Source of the DNA: JAXLWB01 sp046328715
Lineage (GTDB): Bacteria; Chloroflexota; Anaerolineae; Caldilineales; Caldilineaceae
Assembly: GCA_046328715.1 (NCBI GenBank)
Contig: JAXLWB010000004.1
Span: forward strand, 1 to 64,000
DNA length: 64,000 nt
Direction: 5' to 3'
This document shows positions 25,595-36,300 of this stretch, piece by piece. The translations under genes and the position numbers were made by a program. How positions within the stretch are numbered: the first letter of the stretch is position 1; every line of letters starts with the position of its first letter. The notes beneath the pieces were generated by a model. That model worked only from the letters and a program-made list of their open reading frames with translations. It made no database searches and had not been told where the DNA came from.

Positions 25595-25740
25595 CTGGAG
25601 GCTCAATAGGAATCCAGGGGGTAAGCGTCGATCCGACCTCCGGGAGGTGGCGCAACGAGACCTATCCTTCAAATCACGCCACCGCCACCTCCCGGAAGTC
25701 TTGTCTACCCCCTGAGATCCGTTGAGCTCTAATGGCGAAA
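25595..25740. repeat. Long imperfect inverted repeat in a 630-bp gene-free stretch
   Basis: Between the exported-protein gene and the next + strand gene (25445-26079) I see no gene. GGCTCAATAGG...CCAGGGGGTAAG and CCTCCGGGAGGTGGCG on the left face CGCCACCTCCCGG, CTACCCCCTGAG and GTTGAGCTC on the right, so the whole can fold into a branched hairpin. It is a miniature-element or REP-like candidate. Confidence 0.45.
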
Positions 25741-26079
25741 GGAACGAACCATCATGTAAAACACTTCGTTCCTTTCTTCCTTCGTTGTTGTCCCCTGCCC
25801 GAGTCGTTACAAATAAACTAAGTGTAATGCACATTTCTCGTACAGGCTGTGTTGTAAGTCACAGGGTACACTGCTTTTGATTTTTATGCAATGAAGAGGC
25901 TCAGGTGAGCTGGGGCATTTTTTGGTACTTGACAATAGGATCGGATTCCCTTATTGTACCCTCACTAATTCCCATCCTGTCTAGTAAACATGCGCTTGAT
26001 TAGATGGCACAAGTTGCTTCGGAACCCAATCCTTGACGATTGTGTCCTGTTTAAGTCTCGTCTCTGTAAGGATGAATTC

Positions 26080-27960
26080 ATGCCGCCAACTCCTACTGCG
26101 ATCTCCCCCTCTGCTCCCATCCTGCCTGCTGCCATGCGTCAGGTTGCAAGGCGTGCTCCCGCTCAAACTACGGCTTTGCCTGACGATCATCAGGTCAGTT
26201 CGGCACCGCCCATCTCTGCCTCTACTCCCCTGGGTACAGCTGACAGCTATAGTCGGGTTGGACAAAGCAAAGCTGCTGCCTTGACAAGTGCGCAACAGCA
26301 GAGCCTGCGCCCCTCACAGTTGATGATGCTCTGGGCCAATCACCAGGACAAGACGATCAATCCCGCCATGCGCAGGGTCGCCGATGCAAAAGATAAGGCT
26401 GCATTGGTTTCTACGATGAGCACTGCCATTCAGAGTCAACACAAAAAAGCGCTTCTAGAATGGATGAACAAACACCTGAAAGGGACGCAGTTAAAGATGG
26501 GGGTTGGCACTGCTGCGGTTACGGGGGGAGTCAGCACAGTTGCCCCCTCGCTACTTCTGAGCGCACAACTAGCCCTAGTCTCTAAGGATTTAGCGGAAAA
26601 GGGAATCCAACTGGGTTCCGGTCCCATTCCGGAAGCCACAAAAGAAGTGGCAAAACAGATCGCCACGGTCGTTCAGGGGGAGATCGGCAGTGTGAACCTT
26701 GCACTCGATCTCTTTGCGAACCTACCCATGCTTGGCCTGCTCTTTAGTGTGCTTCAAGCGCAGGGACTTACGATGTTTGTCATTATGACGGCCTGGGAAA
26801 AGTCAAAGAGTCACAAACAGCTTGCCTCTTCCTGCTCTGTCATCGAACAGGTGGGGCTACAGGCGGTCATTGATCGCGATAATGTAGACCTCATCGACAA
26901 AGGCACGGACCTGGCAAAAACCGGGCTGGGCATTGCCAGCAGCGTCGCTGGCTTGGGCAGCCTCGCCACCTTACCGATTAGTTTTGTCAAGTTGATTGTC
27001 AAACTTGTCCTTTTGGTTAAGGAGTATATTGCCGTGGAAGAGGCCAATCTGAAGCTCCAGCAGGGCCAGATTGATGAAGCACTGTTGAAAAAACATCCGG
27101 TCTTGGGTCTAACCTTACCTCACCTACGCGGCGTGGACATTTTTTCGGTCTTGGGAATTATGCCCCTCGGTTGGGTAGGCAATCCGTCTAACCCAAGCGC
27201 CAGGGAATTGCAGCGGCAGGCCCTAAAGGCGGAAAACCGCTGGATGTTCGATCTGCTTACACAGGGTGAGATGCTATCGAAAGTGCCTGATCTCTGGAAA
27301 AATGACTTTGATCGTGTGACACGTCTGTTGAATCAAACCAGCTACCATCTCTACGAGGAACGCTATATGCTGGTCGATGGTTCCTCCCAACTGCTCTATC
27401 AGCCACCCCCGATCACCAAGTGGCAGGAAGTGAAACAGTACATCAAACAGAAGATTTTTGGTTCGTCCCCCATCGTGACCAGTCCGTCAGAAAAGTTCGA
27501 TCAGATTACCGCGAACGTGAATCAGAAGCTCGATCAGGTTGCCGCGAAAGTGAATCCGAAGTTAGATGAGCTTGAAGCAAAACTCGATCAAGGTAAAGCG
27601 GAAATTGGGGCACTCGCTATGCTCATTCGTGCCGAAGTCAGCCTGAAATTCCGTATGGTGGTCAGATATCTTCAGGGCGAGAAGCCGATTAGAGTGCACT
27701 ATGAAACGAGCGAGACCGATCACGTAGATTCAGGCAATTCTTTTACTGGAAGCTTCGACTCGCTTGAGTCGCAACCACCAACCGCTGGTGGCGTAACCGA
27801 TGTCGATCGTTTACCAGATGAGCAGGAGCACGGATCCGGGTCTGGGGGGACGTCTGGCATGCCGCCGATCGCACCATCTCCGCAAACAAGTGTGAGCGCG
27901 GGGTCGATCACGGTTCACAGATTCTTCGACCTAACGCTGGAAGATGTAGAAGATTCGTGA
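26080..27960 (+). CDS. Hypothetical protein with hydrophobic helices and a coiled-coil segment
   Basis: About 626 residues from the ATG at 26080, chosen because TAAGGATGA lies just upstream; the frame is open to 25990. The first 90 residues are Pro/Ala-rich and probably disordered. Residues about 155-300 contain three hydrophobic stretches (VSTVAPSLLLSAQLALV, LPMLGLLFSVLQAQGLTMFV, SLATLPISFVKLIVKLVLLV), reminiscent of EcsC-like membrane-associated proteins. A heptad segment at about 470-520 repeats KFDQITANVNQKLDQVAAKV. The tail is acidic and low-complexity. I do not recognise the family. It leads a same-strand series with the two giant genes that follow, 160 bp away. Confidence 0.6.
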   Translation: MPPTPTAISPSAPILPAAMRQVARRAPAQTTALPDDHQVSSAPPISASTPLGTADSYSRVGQSKAAALTSAQQQSLRPSQLMMLWANHQDKTINPAMRRVADAKDKAALVSTMSTAIQSQHKKALLEWMNKHLKGTQLKMGVGTAAVTGGVSTVAPSLLLSAQLALVSKDLAEKGIQLGSGPIPEATKEVAKQIATVVQGEIGSVNLALDLFANLPMLGLLFSVLQAQGLTMFVIMTAWEKSKSHKQLASSCSVIEQVGLQAVIDRDNVDLIDKGTDLAKTGLGIASSVAGLGSLATLPISFVKLIVKLVLLVKEYIAVEEANLKLQQGQIDEALLKKHPVLGLTLPHLRGVDIFSVLGIMPLGWVGNPSNPSARELQRQALKAENRWMFDLLTQGEMLSKVPDLWKNDFDRVTRLLNQTSYHLYEERYMLVDGSSQLLYQPPPITKWQEVKQYIKQKIFGSSPIVTSPSEKFDQITANVNQKLDQVAAKVNPKLDELEAKLDQGKAEIGALAMLIRAEVSLKFRMVVRYLQGEKPIRVHYETSETDHVDSGNSFTGSFDSLESQPPTAGGVTDVDRLPDEQEHGSGSGGTSGMPPIAPSPQTSVSAGSITVHRFFDLTLEDVEDS

Positions 27961-28110
27961 GTCAGGAGTCAGATACACGCTTGTGACTTGTGACTCCTGA
28001 CTTGTGACTTGTGACTTGTGACTCCTGACTATTTCCAGAGCCGTTTTTCTCTGCGATCCCTGCGCCTCTGCGAGAAATATTTTCAGCGCATGCCAAGCAA
28101 TCGAAAAAGG
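27958..28110. repeat. Short tandem and inverted repeats between two large genes
   Basis: The block repeats TTGTGACT four times around the inverted pair AGTCAGGAGTCA/GACTCCTGACT. It is followed by TTTCTCTGCGATCCCTGCGCCTCTGCGAGAAA, a type of dispersed repeat (described here in parts) seen in filamentous Chloroflexota and cyanobacteria. The hairpin may act as a transcription attenuator between the two genes. Confidence 0.4.
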
Positions 28111-28120
28111 TGAAAAACCG

Positions 28121-31100
28121 ATGAGCTACGCCACAGATGCCCTTTTGCAAGCCCTGCATTACGACGCTGTCAAAAAGACCTTTACCCTCGCTGCTGGAAT
28201 CGGGCGTTTAGGGCAAAGTCGCGCTGCCTTACGTGCTGCCTTTGGCGAAGAACCCATCGAACTGCGCAATGCTGCAATCGAGCCGAATCCACCCCCCGCT
28301 CACAAAGGCAGTGAGGTGCTGGCGCTGCACGGCGTCGGTGAACTCTTTGGTCACCACAGCCGGGAACTCTACCTGGAATTGCTGCTCGTCGGTGGCGAGG
28401 TGCAAAGCTTGCTGCTGCTGATCCCCTTGCCCGAGAAAGGCTGGCGAGTCGCCACTGGCTTCCCAGCCGTTGCGGCTGCTCCCAGTTTGCCCGATCTGCG
28501 CTTGCGGGATGGCGTGATAGTCGTCAGTTACGGGCTGCGCCACCTGGCGGGGAGCCGAACCGTTTATGAACTGGATCGCGACCGGGGGGACGATGAAGCG
28601 CAAGAAAGTGCTGGCTCGACAAACCCTGTCCCGCGCAAGATAGCCTTAGGCGGCTACGAAGTAGAGGATGGTCTGCAAATCGTCGCCGACGGCCTGGTCG
28701 GTGGGAGCGAAGCGTTACCAGAAAAACTTTGGTCGGACGCCGCACCATTTGGGCTAGATACAGAGAGCTTGCCCGACCGCTCCAAAGAACCAACACGGAT
28801 TGACCTGCGCGGCGATGCCGATGCGGGATGGCTGCAATTGGAATGTTGGTGGGAGGATGCTACGGCACTGGCCGGAACCGGTGCCCATGTGCAACAGGCT
28901 GCTGGCTTAGCGCTACGCTACGACCTCAAGCAACCGAAGCAAGGGTTTCATTATTGGCTACGAGAACTCCACCCATCAAGTGAAGCAAATGCCGAACCAA
29001 TTATCCTGGAAGCCTACCTGCTCGAAGGCTTTACCCCTCGCTATGGGATGCGCCTGGGACATCCGATTCCATTGGGCCAAAGCGTGGCCGCCCTCAGCGC
29101 ACTGATCGGTCCTCACAGCCAGCTAGTGCAAGATCTGGCGCTTGAACTGCCAGAAATTCTGTCGCTCGTCGCATTGACCTACACCCCAGGGGAATCGATT
29201 CTCTTTACCGTTACGGCTGGGGATCGCACGTTGGCGGAAAAACACCTCGTCCAGATCGGCCCCTTTGATTTGAGCCAAGTCGATTTCACCTTTTCGATTC
29301 CCCTCGCTGGCGGCCCTCCCATTGTCGAGATGAGCGGACTGTTGGCCTTCGCCGGTGTCCACTTCCAAGTGCGTGTACGCACCTGGGATTTGATCGAAGG
29401 CAGCCTGGATGAACCGGACGGGGTGCATCTCGGCCACTTTCTTGAGCAAGCCCTACCGGTTCCGCTGCCCTTTGCGCTGGATACAGTCACCCTGCAGCAA
29501 GCCAGGTTGCAGCGCATGCTGCCGGATGGCAAGGCCAGCGCTGCAACCACCTCTCTGCGCATCTATCTCGATGGCAAGGTCGCTCTTGTACCGAATGCTC
29601 TGCTACTGGATTCGATCACGCTCGACCTTCAAAAAACCGACCAGGGCGAGACCTTGGGCAGCATCGCTGCCTTGCTGACGCTAGGGCCGCTCTCACTCGC
29701 CGTCAACGCCGAACGCGAGGCTGACGGTTGGACCTTTGCCGGGACGGCCACTGCCCCGCCGGAAGGCATCTCCCTGACCAAACTTGTCGAACATCTGGTA
29801 CATGCCTTGGGGGCCACTGTTCCAAGCGAGGTGCCAGATGTCTACCTGGAACAAGTTGCGTTGAGCTATGCCACGGCCACCCGCACGCTCGATCTTCAGG
29901 CGATTAGCGATTGGAAGATGGCGTCAGACGTTCCTGTGGTGGGCGGCTCTGAAGCGAAGGCCCTGTTACAACTGACCGTGACCCGCCATCCCCAACAGGG
30001 CAAGACAAACGTCACCTTGGCAGTCAATTGTACGCTTAGCAAGGCGACACTGGGACCAGGCGGAGAGACCGACGCCTATCAACTCGAAGCGCAAGCGATG
30101 CTCTCCGCCGACGCCCAGTCGTTTGGCTTTGATTTCGATGCGCCAGAGGGGGATCCTCTCACCCTCTCCGCGGTGGCGACAGGGCTCGGTCTGCCGGAGA
30201 TACCAACGCCAGCGTCCAATCTCCTTGATGCTGTTTTCCAGCTCTCCAGCCTGTCCATGAACTATGCTCGTCCGGGAAATACTTTCGACATCGCCTGGAC
30301 GCGGTCGCTGGGGGATGGCACACTCCTGGCCGAGTACAATCAATCGAGCGCCCTCCAGTCTGCTCCTGCAGCGGATGGCGCACAGTCCAGTGCAACCAGC
30401 CGATTTGTGCAAGTGTCATGGCTGGGCAATCAGGAGAGCAGCACACTGGGCCTGGATGATCTGCTGGCATTGCTCCACCAGCAGAAGCTTGCCGACACGC
30501 TCATCAGTCTGCCCTACGTCGGCACGCTGATCCACGACCTGCTCACCTTCCGCCAACTGGGCTTCACCTGGCAAGCAGACGGCGGGCACAACTCGATCAC
30601 CTTTACCGCCTTGTCCACCTATCGCCAGGGTACGCAAGCCTTTTTGGCAGTGGGAGCTGACGACAAAGAGGGGATTGTGGCTGGCATCGCCTTCACGGCC
30701 AGTGCCCTCCCAGAGAGTGCCGTCCCGGGCAACCAAACTGCTTCCCTGGATTCTCTCCTGGGCGACCTCCCCTTTCTGCCGGATGGGGTAAAACCCTTGC
30801 TGTCGACTGCCCTGACCGTGCTCCAGCACATCGAACTGACCCACATCTTGCTTTCCACGGTGAACAGCAATCGTTATCAGCCGCCGCTCTTTGCGCCTGA
30901 CACCATGCAGCCTAGCTTTGCCCGCCAAGCTGCGGACGCACCCAACACTCCATTCGGTACTGGCACGATGGCGCTCAGTCGCGGTGTGGCTGTGGGGGTG
31001 CGCGTGAAATTCGGGGAGCACGATCTCATCCGCCGCGTGATTGATGTCGACGAACTCGACGGTCAGGTGACCCTCGGTGAGGTGCTGGCCCTCCAGATCT

Positions 31101-33307
31101 CGATTCCGGGCACCCTTTCGTTGGACGCCGGCGGGGGCAACAATTTGTCACTCACTGCGCCGCAGTTGCGGCTCAAACAAAATCTGGAAAGCCCGGAAGC
31201 TGGGCCGGAATTTGACCTCCAGGGCGGGCTGGAACTCCATCTGTTCGGTGCGCGTGTTGCCATGAACGGTTGGCTGGGACTCGCCGAGGAGTCACTCAGC
31301 GGACATATCCAACTCACCGATCTCTCCCTACCGATTCCACTCACGCCCATCGCCGCGCTGCCCGGTGTGCAACTGGTCATCAACAACGAAAAACCCTTGT
31401 CACTGGAAGTTGGCCTGCAATTTGAGCCACCCGGACTGGACCTGGGGTTGGGCGGCTCCTTTGCCATCTACAAGGACAAAGATGAGCTGACCTACGGTGA
31501 CGTGGTCTTTGTTCTGGAGCTAGTCGAAGAAGTCCCCCAGCCACTCTACGTCGCCTTCGGGCTAGAGGAGATGAGTATCCCGGTCTGGCTGGAGGCGATG
31601 ACCGGTGTGCAATATCGGCTCCATCTGGCGGACGCTGCGGCAAAGCTGGCAGCCGAAGCCGCTGTGGCGACCGGCGAAGCTGCGAACGAAGTGGCAACGC
31701 TGGGCAGCAGCGATGCTGGCGACGCTGTCGCAACGGCGGGCGAAGCGACAGCCGAAGCCGCACAAGATGCCTCGACCGCCATTGAAGCGGTCGAAAGTGC
31801 CCTGAGTCATATCGAGGCCATCCTCAACCAGGTCGAACTAAACGATGTACGTTTCCACTGGGCCGATAGTATTGTCAATCTGCCCGATGGCAGCACGGCC
31901 ATGCCTGGCGTCGGTGTGCGCGGTGGCCTAAAAATCTTCGATTGGAATGCCTATGCCGAATTGGAACTATCGGCGCAAGGTATCCCTGGCATGATGGGCC
32001 ATTTCGAGGCCGAAAAAATCGAGATCGGGCGAATTCTGAAGATTTGGGGCGATGGCAAAGGAATCCGCAAGCCAACCAAGAGCGCCAAAGCCATTCACGA
32101 TCAGGTGAACGCGAACGTGGATGCGCTGCAGCCCGCAGACCCGAGTACTGCTCCGCCTGCTGGGCAAGACGAAGCCGATTGGTTTCTCGAACCGGGGGGG
32201 GCGCTCTTGCAACTCAGCACACGCACCTCCCCCTTCTTCCATGCCGACTTACACGCCGAGCTGTTCGGCTTTCTGCATGAGGATATTCATGCTGAGATCA
32301 CCGACGAGGGCTTCAGCTTCGACTTCAAGATCGGCGCAGGCAATGCCGTAACGACCGAATTGGAATGCCACTGGTGGCACAACGAAGGGCGCTTCGAAGC
32401 CCACGGCGACATGGGCATTCATCTTCACGGTGACTTGGGTCCGATCCTCCCTCATGTGCCAGCCACCCAATTCCACCTGGATACCGATCTGGATGCCCAT
32501 GTGCTCCTGTCGCTGGACAGCAAACAGTTCCTCTTTGTGATCAACGGCACCTTCCACTATCAAGGGGTCTCTTTGCACATTCCCGAACTGAAGATCGATT
32601 TTCCATTCAGCACGCTTGCCGATCTGGCGAAAGCGGTCTGGGCGCACATCGTGGCCAAGGCTGAAGCGATCTTTGCGGAAATCCTGCTCCCGGCGGCCAA
32701 ATTCATCGCCGACGGGGCCAAAGAAGTGGCGCAGGTGGCTGTGGCGGCTGCACACGAGGTGGCCGAGGTTGCCACGGCTGCGGCGCAGGATGTCAAACGG
32801 ATTGCTGAGGATGTGGCGCAAACGGTGGACAAAGCCGCCGACGAGATTGGACGCACCGCCAGTGACTTGAGCAATCAAGCCGAGGATGTTGCCAAACAGG
32901 CGGCGGCAAAGGCGTTGGCGGCCGCCGCGCCGTTGCTCGACAAGGCAGAGAAACTGGGTGAAAAAGCCCTTCAATTTGCTCAAAACGCCGCCACCAGTGT
33001 CAAAGCCATCGCCGAAGAGGTGTCCGTAGTGGTCAGCGAGGCCGCACACTATGTGATCCATGTCGCTGAAGAGGCGGCCCATTGGGTCGCTGCCAGGCTG
33101 GATGAAGCACGCCGCTGGGTCGCCGCCCGCTTGGACGAGGCAAAAGCCCTGGTCAATCAGTTGGCCCAAGAAGCGGAAGTCGCAGTGCAAGCCATCGAAG
33201 CAAGTATTGCCGAAATCGAGGACGAGATCGAGCAACTCCTGGCCGAAATCGAAGAGAAAGCAGAGCAAGTCGTCAGCGGCGTCTGGCACGCCGTAACACC
33301 CTGGTGA
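28121..33307 (+). CDS. Giant hypothetical protein with repeated beta-rich modules and an alanine-rich helical tail
   Basis: A 1728-residue protein without a signal peptide. The first 1150 residues are beta-rich modules of about 150-200 residues, several holding similar phrases (for example PDVYLEQVALSYATATRTLDL and PASNLLDAVFQLSSLSMNYA), so they look like internal repeats. Residues about 1160-1220 are an alanine-rich helix (AAKLAAEAAVATGEAANEVA). A second beta block (about 1230-1500) follows. Residues about 1500-1720 form a long amphipathic Ala/Glu/Lys helix resembling LEA or apolipoprotein tails. I do not recognise a family. The next gene starts 11 bp after its stop, so they form an operon. 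It could be a structural or scaffolding protein. Confidence 0.6.
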   Translation: MSYATDALLQALHYDAVKKTFTLAAGIGRLGQSRAALRAAFGEEPIELRNAAIEPNPPPAHKGSEVLALHGVGELFGHHSRELYLELLLVGGEVQSLLLLIPLPEKGWRVATGFPAVAAAPSLPDLRLRDGVIVVSYGLRHLAGSRTVYELDRDRGDDEAQESAGSTNPVPRKIALGGYEVEDGLQIVADGLVGGSEALPEKLWSDAAPFGLDTESLPDRSKEPTRIDLRGDADAGWLQLECWWEDATALAGTGAHVQQAAGLALRYDLKQPKQGFHYWLRELHPSSEANAEPIILEAYLLEGFTPRYGMRLGHPIPLGQSVAALSALIGPHSQLVQDLALELPEILSLVALTYTPGESILFTVTAGDRTLAEKHLVQIGPFDLSQVDFTFSIPLAGGPPIVEMSGLLAFAGVHFQVRVRTWDLIEGSLDEPDGVHLGHFLEQALPVPLPFALDTVTLQQARLQRMLPDGKASAATTSLRIYLDGKVALVPNALLLDSITLDLQKTDQGETLGSIAALLTLGPLSLAVNAEREADGWTFAGTATAPPEGISLTKLVEHLVHALGATVPSEVPDVYLEQVALSYATATRTLDLQAISDWKMASDVPVVGGSEAKALLQLTVTRHPQQGKTNVTLAVNCTLSKATLGPGGETDAYQLEAQAMLSADAQSFGFDFDAPEGDPLTLSAVATGLGLPEIPTPASNLLDAVFQLSSLSMNYARPGNTFDIAWTRSLGDGTLLAEYNQSSALQSAPAADGAQSSATSRFVQVSWLGNQESSTLGLDDLLALLHQQKLADTLISLPYVGTLIHDLLTFRQLGFTWQADGGHNSITFTALSTYRQGTQAFLAVGADDKEGIVAGIAFTASALPESAVPGNQTASLDSLLGDLPFLPDGVKPLLSTALTVLQHIELTHILLSTVNSNRYQPPLFAPDTMQPSFARQAADAPNTPFGTGTMALSRGVAVGVRVKFGEHDLIRRVIDVDELDGQVTLGEVLALQISIPGTLSLDAGGGNNLSLTAPQLRLKQNLESPEAGPEFDLQGGLELHLFGARVAMNGWLGLAEESLSGHIQLTDLSLPIPLTPIAALPGVQLVINNEKPLSLEVGLQFEPPGLDLGLGGSFAIYKDKDELTYGDVVFVLELVEEVPQPLYVAFGLEEMSIPVWLEAMTGVQYRLHLADAAAKLAAEAAVATGEAANEVATLGSSDAGDAVATAGEATAEAAQDASTAIEAVESALSHIEAILNQVELNDVRFHWADSIVNLPDGSTAMPGVGVRGGLKIFDWNAYAELELSAQGIPGMMGHFEAEKIEIGRILKIWGDGKGIRKPTKSAKAIHDQVNANVDALQPADPSTAPPAGQDEADWFLEPGGALLQLSTRTSPFFHADLHAELFGFLHEDIHAEITDEGFSFDFKIGAGNAVTTELECHWWHNEGRFEAHGDMGIHLHGDLGPILPHVPATQFHLDTDLDAHVLLSLDSKQFLFVINGTFHYQGVSLHIPELKIDFPFSTLADLAKAVWAHIVAKAEAIFAEILLPAAKFIADGAKEVAQVAVAAAHEVAEVATAAAQDVKRIAEDVAQTVDKAADEIGRTASDLSNQAEDVAKQAAAKALAAAAPLLDKAEKLGEKALQFAQNAATSVKAIAEEVSVVVSEAAHYVIHVAEEAAHWVAARLDEARRWVAARLDEAKALVNQLAQEAEVAVQAIEASIAEIEDEIEQLLAEIEEKAEQVVSGVWHAVTPW

Positions 33308-33318
33308 GGAATAAAACT

Positions 33319-36300
33319 ATGAACAAAATTCCTGCACTCCGCATACGTCAAGAACATGAAATCGATCTGAGTCGCTGGATGCCCGATCTGTCCAACGGCT
33401 TTACGCTGGAAGCGTGGGTGTGTCCGGCCCCGATGGATCGGGCGGCACGTCTCTACCCACAGTCAGGCTATGCTGGGCCGCCAGTGCGCCTGAAGGCCGG
33501 TCTCTACAAGCAGCTTGCCGCCGACCATCTGCCGCGGCTCGGTTCCGCTTGTTTACCAGAGAAAATGGAGGCTGTCTTTTTTCCTGAGCCGAATTTTCAG
33601 GGGGAGACGCTCGCCAGCCGCCATGATCTGCCGCAGATTGCTGACGCGCAACAGCAGATTGGTTCACTGATTGTCTTGGATCGCAGCCATCGCCGCCAGA
33701 ATTTTGTGGTTTTGTTCGAGCAGGCCAACTATGCGGGCAGGGCCGCGGTATTGCTCCTCCCCAATCGTTGGCAGCCCTCCGCAAGCGCCGGGGGGCACGC
33801 TGCGCAGTCTGGCCTTCAGCAGGTGGGCTCGGCCTGGGTTCCGCCTGGCATTGCCTTGGAAGTAGAAAACGGCGCAGGTCGCCTCACCCTGCGCGGTGAC
33901 CTATCCCAATTCCCCACTGGTGTGACACGGATTGCCACCAGGCGCGATGCGCCGTTGGCCGGGAGTGAATTACACTTCACGACAACTGACAATCCGACGC
34001 TTGAACAAAAATGGTCACCCCAGGCTGTCAGCGATCCCCTGCCTGCCTTTCGCACGGTTCGTATGCCTGAACAAAGTGCGCTCTTCCTCTTTGAAAACCC
34101 TGATTTTTCAGGGCGTCACACAATGGTGGCCGATAGCTGCGACGACTTGAGCGATTTGGACTGGACCGTGCGCGCCGCGGCTTTTGCGACCGCTCCCAAC
34201 GGACCCGCTGGTCTGCTCGCTCTGGAAGGGAGTGTGAGCGTTCTTGCGGCTGGCAGCAAAGTTGGCGCAGCCACTGTGTGCAAACGCTGGCTTCCTCCCG
34301 GCTTTCGCCTCTTGGTTGACAACGACGCCTACCTTGAGTATGTTGAATCAGTGCCGGCGGACAATCGCGCGCTGACCGTCGAACGTTATCTCGGTCTGCT
34401 TGCCACTGAGCTCGGTAGCGGACTGACCATCGAACGCACACCGGGAATGCTGCGCGGTGCGGGCGACGAACTACACTTTGGCGGCGAACGGCTGCTCCCG
34501 GATCGCTGGGTTCACCTGGCGCAAAGTTGGGACAGCCAAAGCGAGTGCCTGAGCTTCTATCTCAACGGTCGCCTGGTTCGACAAAGCAAACAAGCGAAAG
34601 CCATGACGGTAGGGCCGTGGTTGCTGGGTCGCGGCTTTCGGGGCACGCTCGCCCAAGTGCGGATTTGGAACTGCGTGCGCAGCCTGGAGCAGATCCGTGA
34701 TGGTCGTTATCCATCCACCACTGCCGCCCCCGATCCGGCTGACCTGCCAACCCTGGATCTCTTTGCCGACGGGCTGGAAAACTTCCAGGCACCACCTGCG
34801 GCGGCAGCGGTCAGCGCCCATCTACCCCAGGCACCCACGGCTAGCATCGTTGTGCGGCGGATTCAGCAACAACTGGCGCTGGAGCAGCAGCAATCGATGC
34901 TGGTTGCCCAGCACAAAGCTGCGGACCAACTTGCCCTGGCCCACAAGCGGGCACAACGTACCCTGGCGCTTGCCCGCCAAAAGGCGCGCCGTGATATTCA
35001 CATCCAGGGTATCCAGAAAATTGGATTTGTGCTGGGTGGTGCGGAGCGTATTGGCGGCCTGGCATCCATCAGTGAACATTACTATCCAAACAATTTACGC
35101 ACCACCGATTTGGTCTTCGGTTTGGACGATCAGTGGTACGTCGCTTTGGATGGCGGCCTTTGGCATATCCGCAACCAAAAGAACGCGACCGATGCGCCCG
35201 ATCTGCCCAATCCGCCGCAGGCGCTCACCTGCGATTTTTCGGGCAATCACGCCAAGTCGCAACGCGATGGCCAAACCTGGATCGGTCTCTACTGGATCGA
35301 AGCAAATGGGGCCATCTGTCGGGCCTGGATTCCGCCTGGCGCATCCAAACATGATGAGCGCCAGCAACTCTTTGGCTTCCAGGTTCCTGTGGGCCGCGCT
35401 GGCTATTGGGACCTTGCACTGGATGTGGAGCGACAGATCCTCTATTGGACGAATGGCTGGGAGCTCTATTGGAGCAGCGTGGCCGCGGATGAGCCAAAAA
35501 CCTTTCAGTTCCTTTTGCCGCATGTTGTCTCCCCTTTCCCAGTCGCGCTTGCAGTCGCACCGAATGGCTCGCTCCTCTGGGTAGATGCAGAAGAGGAAGT
35601 GGTGCGCATGTTGCCGCAGGACAGGCTAGCAAATCCACGAGGCGCAGTCAAGACCTTGTATTCAGCCTGCCAGCCCGCCCGCGGGTTGGTGGTTTCCAGA
35701 TTGGCCGATGCACAGAACTCAGGCAAGGAAGCCGCCTTTGTCTATTGGGTGGCCAAAGAGCAGCGCACCCTCGAAGTGCCTGTCCTCGATACGCCAGGTC
35801 GTTATCTCGATCTCTATTACGATGCACAGCAACCGGGCATGCAACATGTTGAAGCAGTGGCGGTTACTGCGATCATCGGCGCACAATGGGCCGAGGTACG
35901 TTGGGTGTTGCCGCTCGAAGGCATGCCCTTCCCAGTCTATGATCGCTACTTGCCGGAAAATGCCGACCATGATGTCACCTTTGGCCCGTTTGCGACCGAG
36001 CCTGGCTTTGTCCTGACCGTCCAACTCCGCCTGGATGGCCAACGTTTGCAGCAGGCGGACGATCTCGTCAACCGCTCCAGCAGTTGGTACAATGCGCGCT
36101 ATCCCCATGTGCTGCTGACCCTTGTCGGCTTTCCCGGCGACCCGATTCAGATCTGCGACGACTCGATGCGGTGGGGCGGCCTCTCTATTCCCTACGCTGC
36201 CAATATACCCGTGGACGCATGGGGTACGTTGCGGGTCGAATGCCGATTTGGGGTGCCGCAACCCTTACGCGTCTTCTACAACGAGAGTGAGTTGACCGAC